Under the pieces are notes generated by a model. That model ran no database searches. It was not told the DNA's origin and worked only from the letters and a program-made list of their open reading frames with translations. Shown here in pieces: positions 1 through 6,977 of a stretch of DNA of 15,367 bases. Position numbers and translations under genes: made by a program. Positions within the stretch are counted from its first letter, which is position 1; each line of letters starts with the position of its first letter. Source of the stretch: JACJXF01 sp964349045 (GTDB lineage: Bacteria; Bacteroidota; Bacteroidia; Bacteroidales; GCA-2748055); NCBI GenBank assembly GCA_964349045.1, contig CAYGFI010000113.1, positions 1-15,367 of the forward strand, written 5' to 3'.

Positions 1-41
1 GAATTCAACTGATCAATAATTTGAACCTGGCTGGCATTCAT
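1..41 (-). CDS. 5' fragment of an unidentified divergent gene
   Basis: Reading the complementary strand from 41 toward 1 gives an open frame beginning with ATG and encoding MNASQVQIIDQLN before the window ends. The purine stretch GAAAGG sits just before this ATG on that strand. The composition is plausible for a real N-terminus, and the gene would be transcribed divergently from the M23 peptidase gene, sharing the AT-rich spacer at 42-173. Thirteen residues are too few to name a family. It could be a chance frame; I favour a real gene because Bacteroidota genes are often arranged divergently around such AT-rich spacers. Confidence 0.4.
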   Translation of the reverse strand, partial: MNASQVQIIDQLN

Positions 42-173
42 ACCTTTCAATTAGTTAATACAAATATAACATAGCTTTCACAAATAAAAAAATAACGCTT
101 TCATTTTTATTGCTTATAATATAAATTTTAGTTTTACACTTTATTTAAACCTTTGCAAATAAGCGAATCCTCA

Positions 174-1895
174 ATGATAACTATAAGAAATATTTTGTTT
201 GGCTTGTTAATGTTTCAAAACATTTTCTCCCAAAAAACCTCATCTCAGGGAAAATTTCATCCTCCCCTTGACATTCCTCTGTACCTGAGTGGTAATTTCG
301 GCGAGTTGCGCAGCGACCATTTTCATAGCGGAGTCGATTTCAAAACCCAGGGAGTGATCGGAAAAAGAGTGTATGCTGTTGATGAAGGTTATGTTTCCAG
401 GATCAAAATACAGACAATGGGTTACGGAAATTCTGTCTATATTACTCATCCCGGAGGACTTACTTCGGTTTACGGACATCTTGACCGTTTTAATGATACC
501 ATTGCACATTACGTTAAAGACTACCAGTATCAAAAAAAGACTCATGCATTAGACATTTATCCCGATAAGGAATTATTTAAAGTTAAGAGAGGCGAAGTTA
601 TTGCCTTTTCAGGTAATACGGGAAGCAGCGGAGGGCCTCATTTGCATTTTGAACTTAGGGGGACTTCCAGTCAGCATCCACTGAACGTTTTGAATTATGG
701 TTTTGAAATAAAGGATAATCTCCCACCACAACTATTTAATCTGTATGTATATCCCCTGGGAGAAACCCCGGTGGGCCGATACGCCTGGCCAAAAGTAATA
801 TCTCTGAAAAAATCTGACATAAATTATGAATTAAATTCGAATGATACCATAATACTTAAAGGAAAGATCGGATTTGGACTGGAAACTTTTGATTTTATGA
901 ACGATGTGAATAATCAATGTGGTATTTATTCGATCGAACTTTTTGTAAACGATATAGCCATTTATCTCTTCCGGATCGATGAGTTTAGCTTTTCAGAATC
1001 CTCATATATCAATGCTCATGTCGATTATCGGGCCACGGTAGAAAAAGGCAGGAAGGTTCACTTGTTATACCGAAAGCCCAATAATCATCTGAGTCTGTAT
1101 CCCCTTCTGGTAAAAGATGGCCTTATTAATTTTAACGGGGGAGAAATTTCAAAAGTGAACATTCGTGTTAAAGATGCATATGGCAATTCTTCAGAGGTGA
1201 AATTTTTTGTCAAAGGAATTCCACCTTCTGTTGCGCCTCAGAAAACTGACTCAATTACTGATAAGGTTTTTAAATGGAGTTCTCCAAATTATTATGAAAA
1301 CTCACAAATCAGACTCATATTACCCGTGAACGCCCTATATGATGATTGTGTTTTTAATTATGCCCGCATAGACGGAGGCTATCAAAGTTTTTACCCCTTT
1401 ACCCATTTTATTGGAGATAACTATACGCCTCTGCATAAATCTGCCGAGCTTTCATTTTCGGGGGATCTGATTCCTGAGCGAATCAGAAATAAAACTTCAA
1501 TTTTCATGATTGACGATAGTAATAAAATTTCCTTTTTATACAGTACATGGGATGGAAACAGGATATCTTCCCGTATCAGTAAATTCGGGAAATATACACT
1601 AGTTCTGGATACTGTACCACCAATTATATTACCGCTAAATATGAAGCCCGGTGCAGATATGAATTCACAAACCGCAATCCTGTTTAGGGTGACAGATGAA
1701 CTTAGCGGAGTTTCCGAATATAAAGGATTTATTGATGGCGAATGGGTTCTTTTTGAATACGACCCTAAAAACGAATTTATAATATATACCTTTGATTCTC
1801 AAAGGCTCTTATCCGGAATAGAGCATGAAGTGGAGCTTTATATTAAAGATGCTGTTGGTAACCAGAAAATATATAAAACTAAGTTTTTATGGTAA
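174..1895 (+). CDS. Secreted M23 (LytM-type) zinc peptidase
   Basis: Probable peptidoglycan endopeptidase acting in the periplasm or at the cell surface. With the ATG at 174 the protein has 573 residues and a short hydrophobic signal peptide ending near FSQ (residue 20). An upstream in-frame TTG at 153 would put seven extra residues before the signal, so I prefer the ATG. The catalytic LytM/M23 domain spans about residues 35-165. Visible zinc ligands are H51 and D55 (HSGVD) and H156 within HLH (GPHLHFE). Between these halves lies a family-typical insertion of about 40 residues. Residues 180-573 are a long beta-rich extension with no family I recognise; segments around 340 and 560 (KDAYGN, KDAVGN) look like repeated beta-sandwich edges. 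The stop overlaps the start of anmK by 7 nt, which implies cotranscription and a shared role in wall turnover. All metal ligands are present, so it is probably an active enzyme rather than an EnvC-like activator. Confidence 0.88.
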   Translation: MITIRNILFGLLMFQNIFSQKTSSQGKFHPPLDIPLYLSGNFGELRSDHFHSGVDFKTQGVIGKRVYAVDEGYVSRIKIQTMGYGNSVYITHPGGLTSVYGHLDRFNDTIAHYVKDYQYQKKTHALDIYPDKELFKVKRGEVIAFSGNTGSSGGPHLHFELRGTSSQHPLNVLNYGFEIKDNLPPQLFNLYVYPLGETPVGRYAWPKVISLKKSDINYELNSNDTIILKGKIGFGLETFDFMNDVNNQCGIYSIELFVNDIAIYLFRIDEFSFSESSYINAHVDYRATVEKGRKVHLLYRKPNNHLSLYPLLVKDGLINFNGGEISKVNIRVKDAYGNSSEVKFFVKGIPPSVAPQKTDSITDKVFKWSSPNYYENSQIRLILPVNALYDDCVFNYARIDGGYQSFYPFTHFIGDNYTPLHKSAELSFSGDLIPERIRNKTSIFMIDDSNKISFLYSTWDGNRISSRISKFGKYTLVLDTVPPIILPLNMKPGADMNSQTAILFRVTDELSGVSEYKGFIDGEWVLFEYDPKNEFIIYTFDSQRLLSGIEHEVELYIKDAVGNQKIYKTKFLW

Positions 1896-2962
1896 AGGTT
1901 CTGAATCCAATAAAAATTCTGGGAATCATGTCGGGTACATCACTCGATGGAATCGATCTGGCATTATGCAGTTTTGGACGGAACCATTCTGATTGGAGTT
2001 ACAAAATCCTGAATGTTTTAACCCTACCCTATCCTGCTGACATTAGCGATTCGCTCAATAATGCTATCCATATGAAATCAGAAGATCTCTTATCCCTTGA
2101 TCATACTTATGGGAAATGGATTGGCAGAATATCAGGAAAGTTTCTCTCAGACACCAAAATGGAAGCTCATTGGATAGCATCACATGGTCATACGGTCTTT
2201 CATCAACCATCGAAAGGATTCACCCTTCAGATTGGAAATGGCAATGATATTGCTGCCTTGACCGGTATTCCTGTGATTTATGATTTCCGGTCCATGGATA
2301 TTGCGCTAGGAGGCCAGGGCGCTCCTCTTGTACCTGCCGGTGATGAATACCTTTTTGGTAAATATGATTCTTGCCTTAACCTGGGTGGTATTTCAAATAT
2401 TTCCTACAAAATGGAAAACAGGCGAATTGCTTTTGACATTTGTCCGGTTAACATGGGATTAAATTATATTGCCGGTAAAATGGGACTGACTTATGATAAA
2501 GACGGTGAGGCTGGCAGAAATGGGAAAATCATTCCCGTAATCCTGGATCAACTGAATGCATTGGATTACTACGAAAAGAATCCACCGAAATCACTGGGAA
2601 GAGAATGGTTTATAAAACATGTGGAACCTTTGTTAAACCAGAATTATGACCTGAGGGATATTTTAAGAAGTTTTTATGAACACATTGCTCTTCAAATCAG
2701 CAATATTTTAAATAAAACCGGTGGTAAAAATGTTTTTATTACCGGTGGAGGCGCTAAAAATAAATTATTAATTGAACTAATCAGACAAAAAATCCGTTGT
2801 GAGATCATTATCCCTGAGCAAAACCTGGTTGATTTTAAAGAAGCGTTAGTTTTTGCATTTCTGGGTTACCTTCGCATAAACAATATTGTGAATGTGTTTT
2901 CATCAGTTACCGGATGCTCTGAGGATCATTGCGCGGGACTGATTGTTAAGGGAAAGGTTTAA
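1889..2962 (+). CDS. anmK: Anhydro-N-acetylmuramic acid kinase
   Basis: Cytoplasmic sugar kinase that uses ATP and water to open and phosphorylate 1,6-anhydro-N-acetylmuramic acid, giving MurNAc-6-phosphate in peptidoglycan recycling. The 357-residue length is normal for the family. The N-terminal phosphate-binding motif GIMSGTSLDGID is at residues 12-23. Other family blocks are SHGHTVFHQ (98-106), DFRSMDIALGGQGAPLVP (132-149), LNLGGISN (163-170) and ITGGGAKN (284-291). D183 in FDICPVN corresponds to the catalytic Asp of E. coli AnmK. The ATG lies inside the last codons of the M23 peptidase gene, so translation is probably coupled. A GC-rich repeat array begins at the stop codon itself, and the last 35 coding bases recur after the N gap, most likely through an assembly artefact. 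Confidence 0.95.
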   Translation: MVKVLNPIKILGIMSGTSLDGIDLALCSFGRNHSDWSYKILNVLTLPYPADISDSLNNAIHMKSEDLLSLDHTYGKWIGRISGKFLSDTKMEAHWIASHGHTVFHQPSKGFTLQIGNGNDIAALTGIPVIYDFRSMDIALGGQGAPLVPAGDEYLFGKYDSCLNLGGISNISYKMENRRIAFDICPVNMGLNYIAGKMGLTYDKDGEAGRNGKIIPVILDQLNALDYYEKNPPKSLGREWFIKHVEPLLNQNYDLRDILRSFYEHIALQISNILNKTGGKNVFITGGGAKNKLLIELIRQKIRCEIIIPEQNLVDFKEALVFAFLGYLRINNIVNVFSSVTGCSEDHCAGLIVKGKV

Positions 2963-2982
2963 GGGTTACGGGCTCACCTGCG

Positions 2983-3082
2983 NNNNNNNNNNNNNNNNNN
3001 NNNNNNNNNNNNNNNNNNNNNNNNNNNNNNNNNNNNNNNNNNNNNNNNNNNNNNNNNNNNNNNNNNNNNNNNNNNNNNNNNN
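2983..3082. other. Assembly gap of 100 N
   Basis: Exactly 100 undetermined bases, the usual placeholder for a gap of unknown size. The 55 bases before it (2928-2982) are identical to the 55 bases after it (3083-3137). This is what two contigs ending at the same assembly-graph branch look like. The true gap may be zero or negative in length, or it may hide further copies of the repeat. Confidence 0.98.
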
Positions 3083-3137
3083 ATTGCGCGGGACTGATTG
3101 TTAAGGGAAAGGTTTAAGGGTTACGGGCTCACCTGCG
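3083..3137 (+). repeat. 55-bp exact copy of 2928-2982, including the anmK tail
   Basis: The segment starts ATTGCGCGGGACTG and repeats the last anmK codons, the stop and the first 24 bases of the repeat unit. Because it carries unique coding sequence, a real genomic duplication is less likely than an unmerged contig overlap. It should not be annotated as a second anmK fragment. Confidence 0.9.
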
Positions 3138-3361
3138 TTAGCGCCTCCACAGAGTAGCTTCAGCGCTCTCGGAAAGCTACGGTGACTTAAGGGTTACGGG
3201 CTCACCTGCGTTAGCGCCTCCACAGAGTAGCTTCAGCGCTCTCGGAAAGCTAAGGTGACTAAAAGGTGACGGAGTGACGGGGTGACGGGCTCACCTGCGC
3301 TAGCGCCTCCGCAGAGTAGCTTCAGCGCTCGCGGAAAGCTACGGTGACTAAAAGGTGACGG
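3114..3361. repeat. GC-rich tandem array of palindromic 73-89 bp units
   Basis: Three units are visible: 3114-3186 (73 bp), 3187-3259 (73 bp) and 3260-3348 (89 bp), then the first 13 bases of a fourth at 3349-3361. Units 1 and 2 differ at one base. Unit 3 shares a 63-bp core (3286-3348) with three differences from unit 1 and has a different leader. In unit 1 GTAGCTT (3154-3160) pairs with AAGCTAC (3174-3180), and TCACC (3129-3133) pairs with GGTGA (3181-3185), so each unit can fold. In unit 2 a C-to-A change removes one pair. The array is much richer in GC than the genes around it, has no coding potential, and lies between anmK and the alcohol dehydrogenase gene. It resembles a REP- or MITE-like dispersed palindrome amplified in tandem; that identity is inference. 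Confidence 0.85.
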
Positions 3362-3411
3362 ATTGTAATTTCATTTTCAAATTTGTAAAATTTTAAATTA
3401 ATCTGAATATC

Positions 3412-4551
3412 ATGGAAAACTTTATCGCCTACATCCCAACACAGTTGCATTTTGGTAAAGGGGTTATTCAGGGATTACCTGACGCAATAAGTCCATTTGG
3501 AAAAAAAGTCCTGTTAATGTATGGTAAAGGCTCTGTATTAAAGAACGGAAGCTATAAAGATACTTTGGAACAGTTATCAAAAGCCGGAGCGGAAGTATTT
3601 GAATACGATGGAATTAAACCCAATCCTGTTGTTCAGGATGTTGATGCAGCGGCAGCCTTGGGAATAAGTCAAAAAGTAGACGTGATCATTGCTGTTGGAG
3701 GTGGCAGTGTTATTGATTCAGCAAAAATAACGGCTATCTGCATACATGATAAGGTAAAAGGTTGGGATGTTGTTAAACAAAAAGTAAATCCCAACGGAGC
3801 AATTCCACTTATATCTGTGCTTACTCTCGCAGCTACCGGTACAGAGATGAATTCTGTGGCAGTATTACAAAATCATGAAACAGAAGAAAAACTCGGGTAT
3901 GGTCATTTCTCCATGTATCCAAAACATTCCTTTCTTGATCCGTCGTATACTCTTACCGTACCTGAAAATTATACGGCTTATGGAATTGTTGATCTTGTCG
4001 CCCACTGTCTTGAAGCCTGGTTCGGAGAAGGTGATGCCAGTTTGTCTGACCGGTTTGTTGAGGCTATAATTAAAGAAGCAATGGAATATGGTCCCATGCT
4101 GATGAAAGACCTCTCCAATTATGATTTACGTGCCCGAATCATGTGGGCTGCCACCAATGCCCTTAACGGATTAACAAGTTATGGAAGAGTATCGGGTGAC
4201 TGGGCAGTTCACGGACTCGGACATGTATTATCTTATTTATATGACACACCTCATGGAGCATCCTTATCGATTGTGTATCCTGCATGGTTAACAAAAATAA
4301 AAGAAAGGAATCCCGATAGAATTGCACAATTGGGAGAAAAACTCTTTAATAAAAGGGATTCTGATGCTGCTATAACCGGTCTTGAGAATTTTTTCAGGGG
4401 ATTGGGAAGCCCGGTAAAATTAAGCGAAATCGGTAAGGGGGATAAAGATTTGGAAGAAATATTAAGAGTCATGAACCACAACCTTGTGAGCGGAATGAAT
4501 TTTAAGCTTTCTGCAGAAGACCGGAAAGAAATACTGATGCTAATGGTTTAA
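3412..4551 (+). CDS. Iron-containing alcohol dehydrogenase (BdhA/YqhD type)
   Basis: Cytoplasmic NAD(P)H-dependent, metal-dependent alcohol dehydrogenase, probably reducing aldehydes such as butanal or other short-chain or toxic aldehydes. The protein has 379 residues, normal for group III Fe-ADHs. The nucleotide-binding motif GGGSVIDSAK is at residues 96-105. The four metal ligands expected for the fold are D194 and H198 (DLVAH), H267 (VHGLGH) and H281 (DTPHG). The N-terminal FIAYIPTQLHFGKG and the YGKGS turn at 37-41 fit the BdhA/YqhD group, whose members prefer NADPH. The gene stands alone: a repeat array lies before it and a strong terminator starts 8 bases after the stop. Substrate cannot be read from sequence. 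A role as a fermentative electron sink is inference. Confidence 0.92.
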   Translation: MENFIAYIPTQLHFGKGVIQGLPDAISPFGKKVLLMYGKGSVLKNGSYKDTLEQLSKAGAEVFEYDGIKPNPVVQDVDAAAALGISQKVDVIIAVGGGSVIDSAKITAICIHDKVKGWDVVKQKVNPNGAIPLISVLTLAATGTEMNSVAVLQNHETEEKLGYGHFSMYPKHSFLDPSYTLTVPENYTAYGIVDLVAHCLEAWFGEGDASLSDRFVEAIIKEAMEYGPMLMKDLSNYDLRARIMWAATNALNGLTSYGRVSGDWAVHGLGHVLSYLYDTPHGASLSIVYPAWLTKIKERNPDRIAQLGEKLFNKRDSDAAITGLENFFRGLGSPVKLSEIGKGDKDLEEILRVMNHNLVSGMNFKLSAEDRKEILMLMV

Positions 4552-4559
4552 AACAAAGA

Positions 4560-4585
4560 ATGCGCTGTCACAGCGCATCCTTTTT
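4560..4585 (+). terminator. Rho-independent terminator of the alcohol dehydrogenase gene
   Basis: ATGCGCTG (4560-4567) pairs perfectly with CAGCGCAT (4571-4578) across a three-base loop. It is followed by CC and five T residues. It starts 8 bases after the stop codon at 4551. Confidence 0.8.
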
Positions 4586-4593
4586 CCTCAAAT

Positions 4594-4634
4594 TACTAAC
4601 TAAAACTACCAACTAAACTACTAACTAAAACTAC
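4594..4634. repeat. 16-bp direct repeat pair in a CTAA-rich stretch
   Basis: TACTAACTAAAACTAC occurs at 4594-4609 and again at 4619-4634, separated by nine related bases (CAACTAAAC). The whole stretch is built from ACTAA-like pieces and lies immediately after the terminator. The function is unknown. Confidence 0.75.
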
Positions 4635-4870
4635 TTATCATTTATTGTATCGTGTAGCAATTTTATTTTGCATCAAACTTCTTAAATAATTGTGCTGCAA
4701 ATTTAATACATTTTTTTTAATATCGATTACTTAGTGTATTAAATAATTGTTAAAAAAACTTAAATTTTATTACAGTTAAAATAAATTTGTTTCAAACCAT
4801 AGGGGTAATTAAGTTTTTTACATATTATTCCTGAAAAACTTTGTAAAAACCAGGGGGGTACTGTTTCAAT

Positions 4871-4884
4871 TTGATCAATATCAA
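4871..4884. promoter_or_regulatory. Perfect FNR/CRP-family binding site
   Basis: The sequence TTGAT-CAAT-ATCAA matches the FNR consensus TTGAT-N4-ATCAA at all ten specified positions, and the dyad extends one more base each side (TTTGAT/ATCAAA). It lies about 280 bases before the C69 peptidase start. FNR-type regulators control oxygen- or nitrosative-stress-responsive genes. No regulator gene is in the window, so the protein that binds here is inferred only. Confidence 0.55.
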
Positions 4885-5128
4885 AGATTATCCTCTGTGT
4901 ATTATCATTATTTATGACCCATAAAAGATTTTTTGATTTTCTTATCTGTTATTACATATTATTCAGAGATAAAAGGTTTTCGGTATCAGATTCCGGATAA
5001 ATGGCTAAAATAATATTGACCATTTTTTAAGTTTCCGGATCATTGATTAACCTATGACTTTTGCAAATCATGTTATAAAAAATACTAATGGGTTTTTAAT
5101 ATTATCGATTATAAGTAATAATAATATG

Positions 5129-5136
5129 TATTTTTG
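5129..5136 (+). promoter_or_regulatory. Candidate Bacteroidota -7 box for the C69 peptidase gene
   Basis: TATTTTTG matches TAnnTTTG exactly, 24 bases before the ATG at 5161. No clear TTTG-like -33 element is seen at the usual spacing, so this is only a moderate candidate. Confidence 0.4.
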
Positions 5137-5160
5137 AAAAAAACTTAACCAGATATTGAT

Positions 5161-6894
5161 ATGATAAAAACGAATCCTATAAAAGCGAGAGGGATAATTG
5201 CTGCACTAATTTTTATTCCCTTCCCTTCTTTTCCTTGTACAAATTTCATTGTAACAAAAGGAGCATCTTCAAATGGGTCTACCATGATAACCTATTCGGC
5301 CGATTCCCATGTACTTTATGGAGAATTGTATTTCTGGCCATCGAAAGATTATCCTGAAGGAAGTATGCTGGATATTTATGAATGGGATTCGGGTAGATTC
5401 ATGGGGCAAATTAAACAGGTTAAGCACACTTATTCTGTAGTTGGAAATATGAATGAGCATCAGCTATCTATTGGGGAAACTACATATACCGGAAATGAAA
5501 GTCTGATTGATACTATGGGTATTATGGATTATGGAAGTCTTATTTATACCACCTTACAACGGGCTAAAACTGCCAGAGAAGCCATAAAAGTAATATCAGA
5601 TCTTGTCTCAGAATATGGATATGGAAGTTCGGGGGAATCATTTTCCATTGCAGATGCAAATGAAGCCTGGATTTTCGAGATTATCGGAAAAGGTCCGGGT
5701 AATAAAGGAGCTGTATGGGTTGCACGTCGTATTCCTGACGGTTATATTTCTGGGCATGCTAACCAGGCCAGAATACAGACATTTCCTTTGGCAACGGGTA
5801 AAAAAAGCAGCATTGCCATAACATCTCAGGATTTAAAACGCTTAAATGATCCTGTTATTGAATGCATCTATGCATGGGATATTATTGATGTTGCCCGCAA
5901 TAAAGGCCTTTTCAGCGGAAAGGATGAGGAGTTCAGTTTTTCCGATACGTATGCTCCTGTTACTTTTGGCGGTGCGCGTTTTTGTGACATCAGGGTATGG
6001 TCGTTTTTCAAATCTGTCAATAATGACATGCAGCAATACTATAATTATGTTTCTGGTCATGATCTCAGCAATCGCATGCCCCTTTGGGTAAAACCAAACC
6101 GAAAAATCAGTAATTATGATCTGATGAATTTCATGCGCGACCATCTTGAGGGTACTCCCCTCGATATGAGAAATGATGCCGGTGCAGGAGCTTTTGGGTT
6201 ACCTTACCGTTGGCGCCCGCTCACATGGAAGGTTTCTGAAAAGGATAATGGACGAGAGTACTGCAATGAAAGAGCTACAGCTACCCAACAGACAGGATTT
6301 TCATTTATTGCTGAATCCCGCGGCGGATTGCCCGATGCCATCGGTGGAATTTTCTGGTTTGGAGTTGATGATGCTGCAACATCAGTATATACTCCCATTT
6401 ATTCAAGTATTACTCAGGTTCCGGAGTGTTTCAAAGCCGGCAACGGCGATATGCTTACTTATTCCTCAACCTCAGCATTTTGGCTTTTTAACCTGGTAGC
6501 AAATTTGTGTTATCTCAGGTACGATTTGATGAGCGCTGATGCAATAAAAGTACAGCAGGAACTGGAAAAAGGTTATATTGCCAGGACATCCGACATTGAT
6601 GCAGAAGCCCTTTCACTTTATGCAAAAGACGAGAAACTGGCTAAGAAATTTCTTACGGACTACTCTTTAAAAGCATCCCAAAATACTTTTGATAGATGGA
6701 AGGTTCTAAGTGAATATCTTCTCGTAAAATATATTGATGGTAATATTAAAAAAGAAAAAGACGGCAAATTTGAGAGAAATCCATGGGGTATTACAGTAAG
6801 TCCTGCTCAACCTGGATATTCTGAAGACTGGAAAATAAATGTGATTGATAATACGGGGGATAAACTTCTTGTTCCGGCAGGTGGAGGGCATTAG
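5161..6894 (+). CDS. Secreted C69-family peptidase (Ntn hydrolase, PepD-like)
   Basis: Probable exported dipeptidase or related amidohydrolase of the C69 family, in which an N-terminal Cys is the nucleophile. The 577-residue protein begins with a signal-like segment (basic residues to 10, then IIAALIFIPFPSFP) directly followed by C26 in PCTNFIVTKGAS. Cleavage there would expose Cys26 as the catalytic N-terminus, as known for the family. Further family-like blocks are SADSHV, near residue 46, and SIADANEAWIFEIIGKGPGNKGAVWVARRIPDGY split over residues 161-194, with SGHANQARI after it. The ATG at 5161 is the only start that keeps the whole signal peptide. The adaptor gene follows after 83 bases with no terminator between, so the peptidase, adaptor and TolC genes may form one unit. 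Substrate unknown; nutrient peptides or cell-wall peptides are both possible. Confidence 0.82.
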   Translation: MIKTNPIKARGIIAALIFIPFPSFPCTNFIVTKGASSNGSTMITYSADSHVLYGELYFWPSKDYPEGSMLDIYEWDSGRFMGQIKQVKHTYSVVGNMNEHQLSIGETTYTGNESLIDTMGIMDYGSLIYTTLQRAKTAREAIKVISDLVSEYGYGSSGESFSIADANEAWIFEIIGKGPGNKGAVWVARRIPDGYISGHANQARIQTFPLATGKKSSIAITSQDLKRLNDPVIECIYAWDIIDVARNKGLFSGKDEEFSFSDTYAPVTFGGARFCDIRVWSFFKSVNNDMQQYYNYVSGHDLSNRMPLWVKPNRKISNYDLMNFMRDHLEGTPLDMRNDAGAGAFGLPYRWRPLTWKVSEKDNGREYCNERATATQQTGFSFIAESRGGLPDAIGGIFWFGVDDAATSVYTPIYSSITQVPECFKAGNGDMLTYSSTSAFWLFNLVANLCYLRYDLMSADAIKVQQELEKGYIARTSDIDAEALSLYAKDEKLAKKFLTDYSLKASQNTFDRWKVLSEYLLVKYIDGNIKKEKDGKFERNPWGITVSPAQPGYSEDWKINVIDNTGDKLLVPAGGGH

Positions 6895-6977
6895 TTTTCT
6901 GGATTTTACATATACTCTTTATTTTCCTTGTATATCGATTAAGTATTCATATAACCTCTGTAATTGAATAATTTGTT

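Larger units (their letters stand above)
4586..5160. other. Long AT-rich intergenic region
   Basis: About 575 bases with no convincing gene on either strand. It holds the 16-bp direct repeats, a perfect FNR-type dyad at 4871-4884 and a candidate -7 box close to the C69 peptidase start. The remainder is very AT-rich, and I recognise no conserved RNA in it. Confidence 0.6.

Noticed and set aside
153..173. TTG start for the M23 peptidase
   Set aside because: It adds seven polar residues before a normal signal peptide; the ATG at 174 gives a standard N-terminus.
3083..3117. Second anmK 3' fragment after the gap
   Set aside because: It is base-for-base identical to the end of anmK within a 55-base flank overlap, so it is best explained as an assembly artefact rather than a pseudogene.
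3114..3361. CRISPR array
   Set aside because: The units are contiguous, with no unique spacers of even length between short repeats, and no cas gene is nearby. The units are long and palindromic.
4551..4580. Short peptide frame on the complementary strand through the terminator hairpin (MRCDSAFFVL)
   Set aside because: It arises from the palindrome of the terminator and is only ten codons long.
5842..6144. Antisense frame of 100 codons within the C69 peptidase gene
   Set aside because: It lies wholly opposite a well-supported gene, shows no family features and has no promoter of its own.
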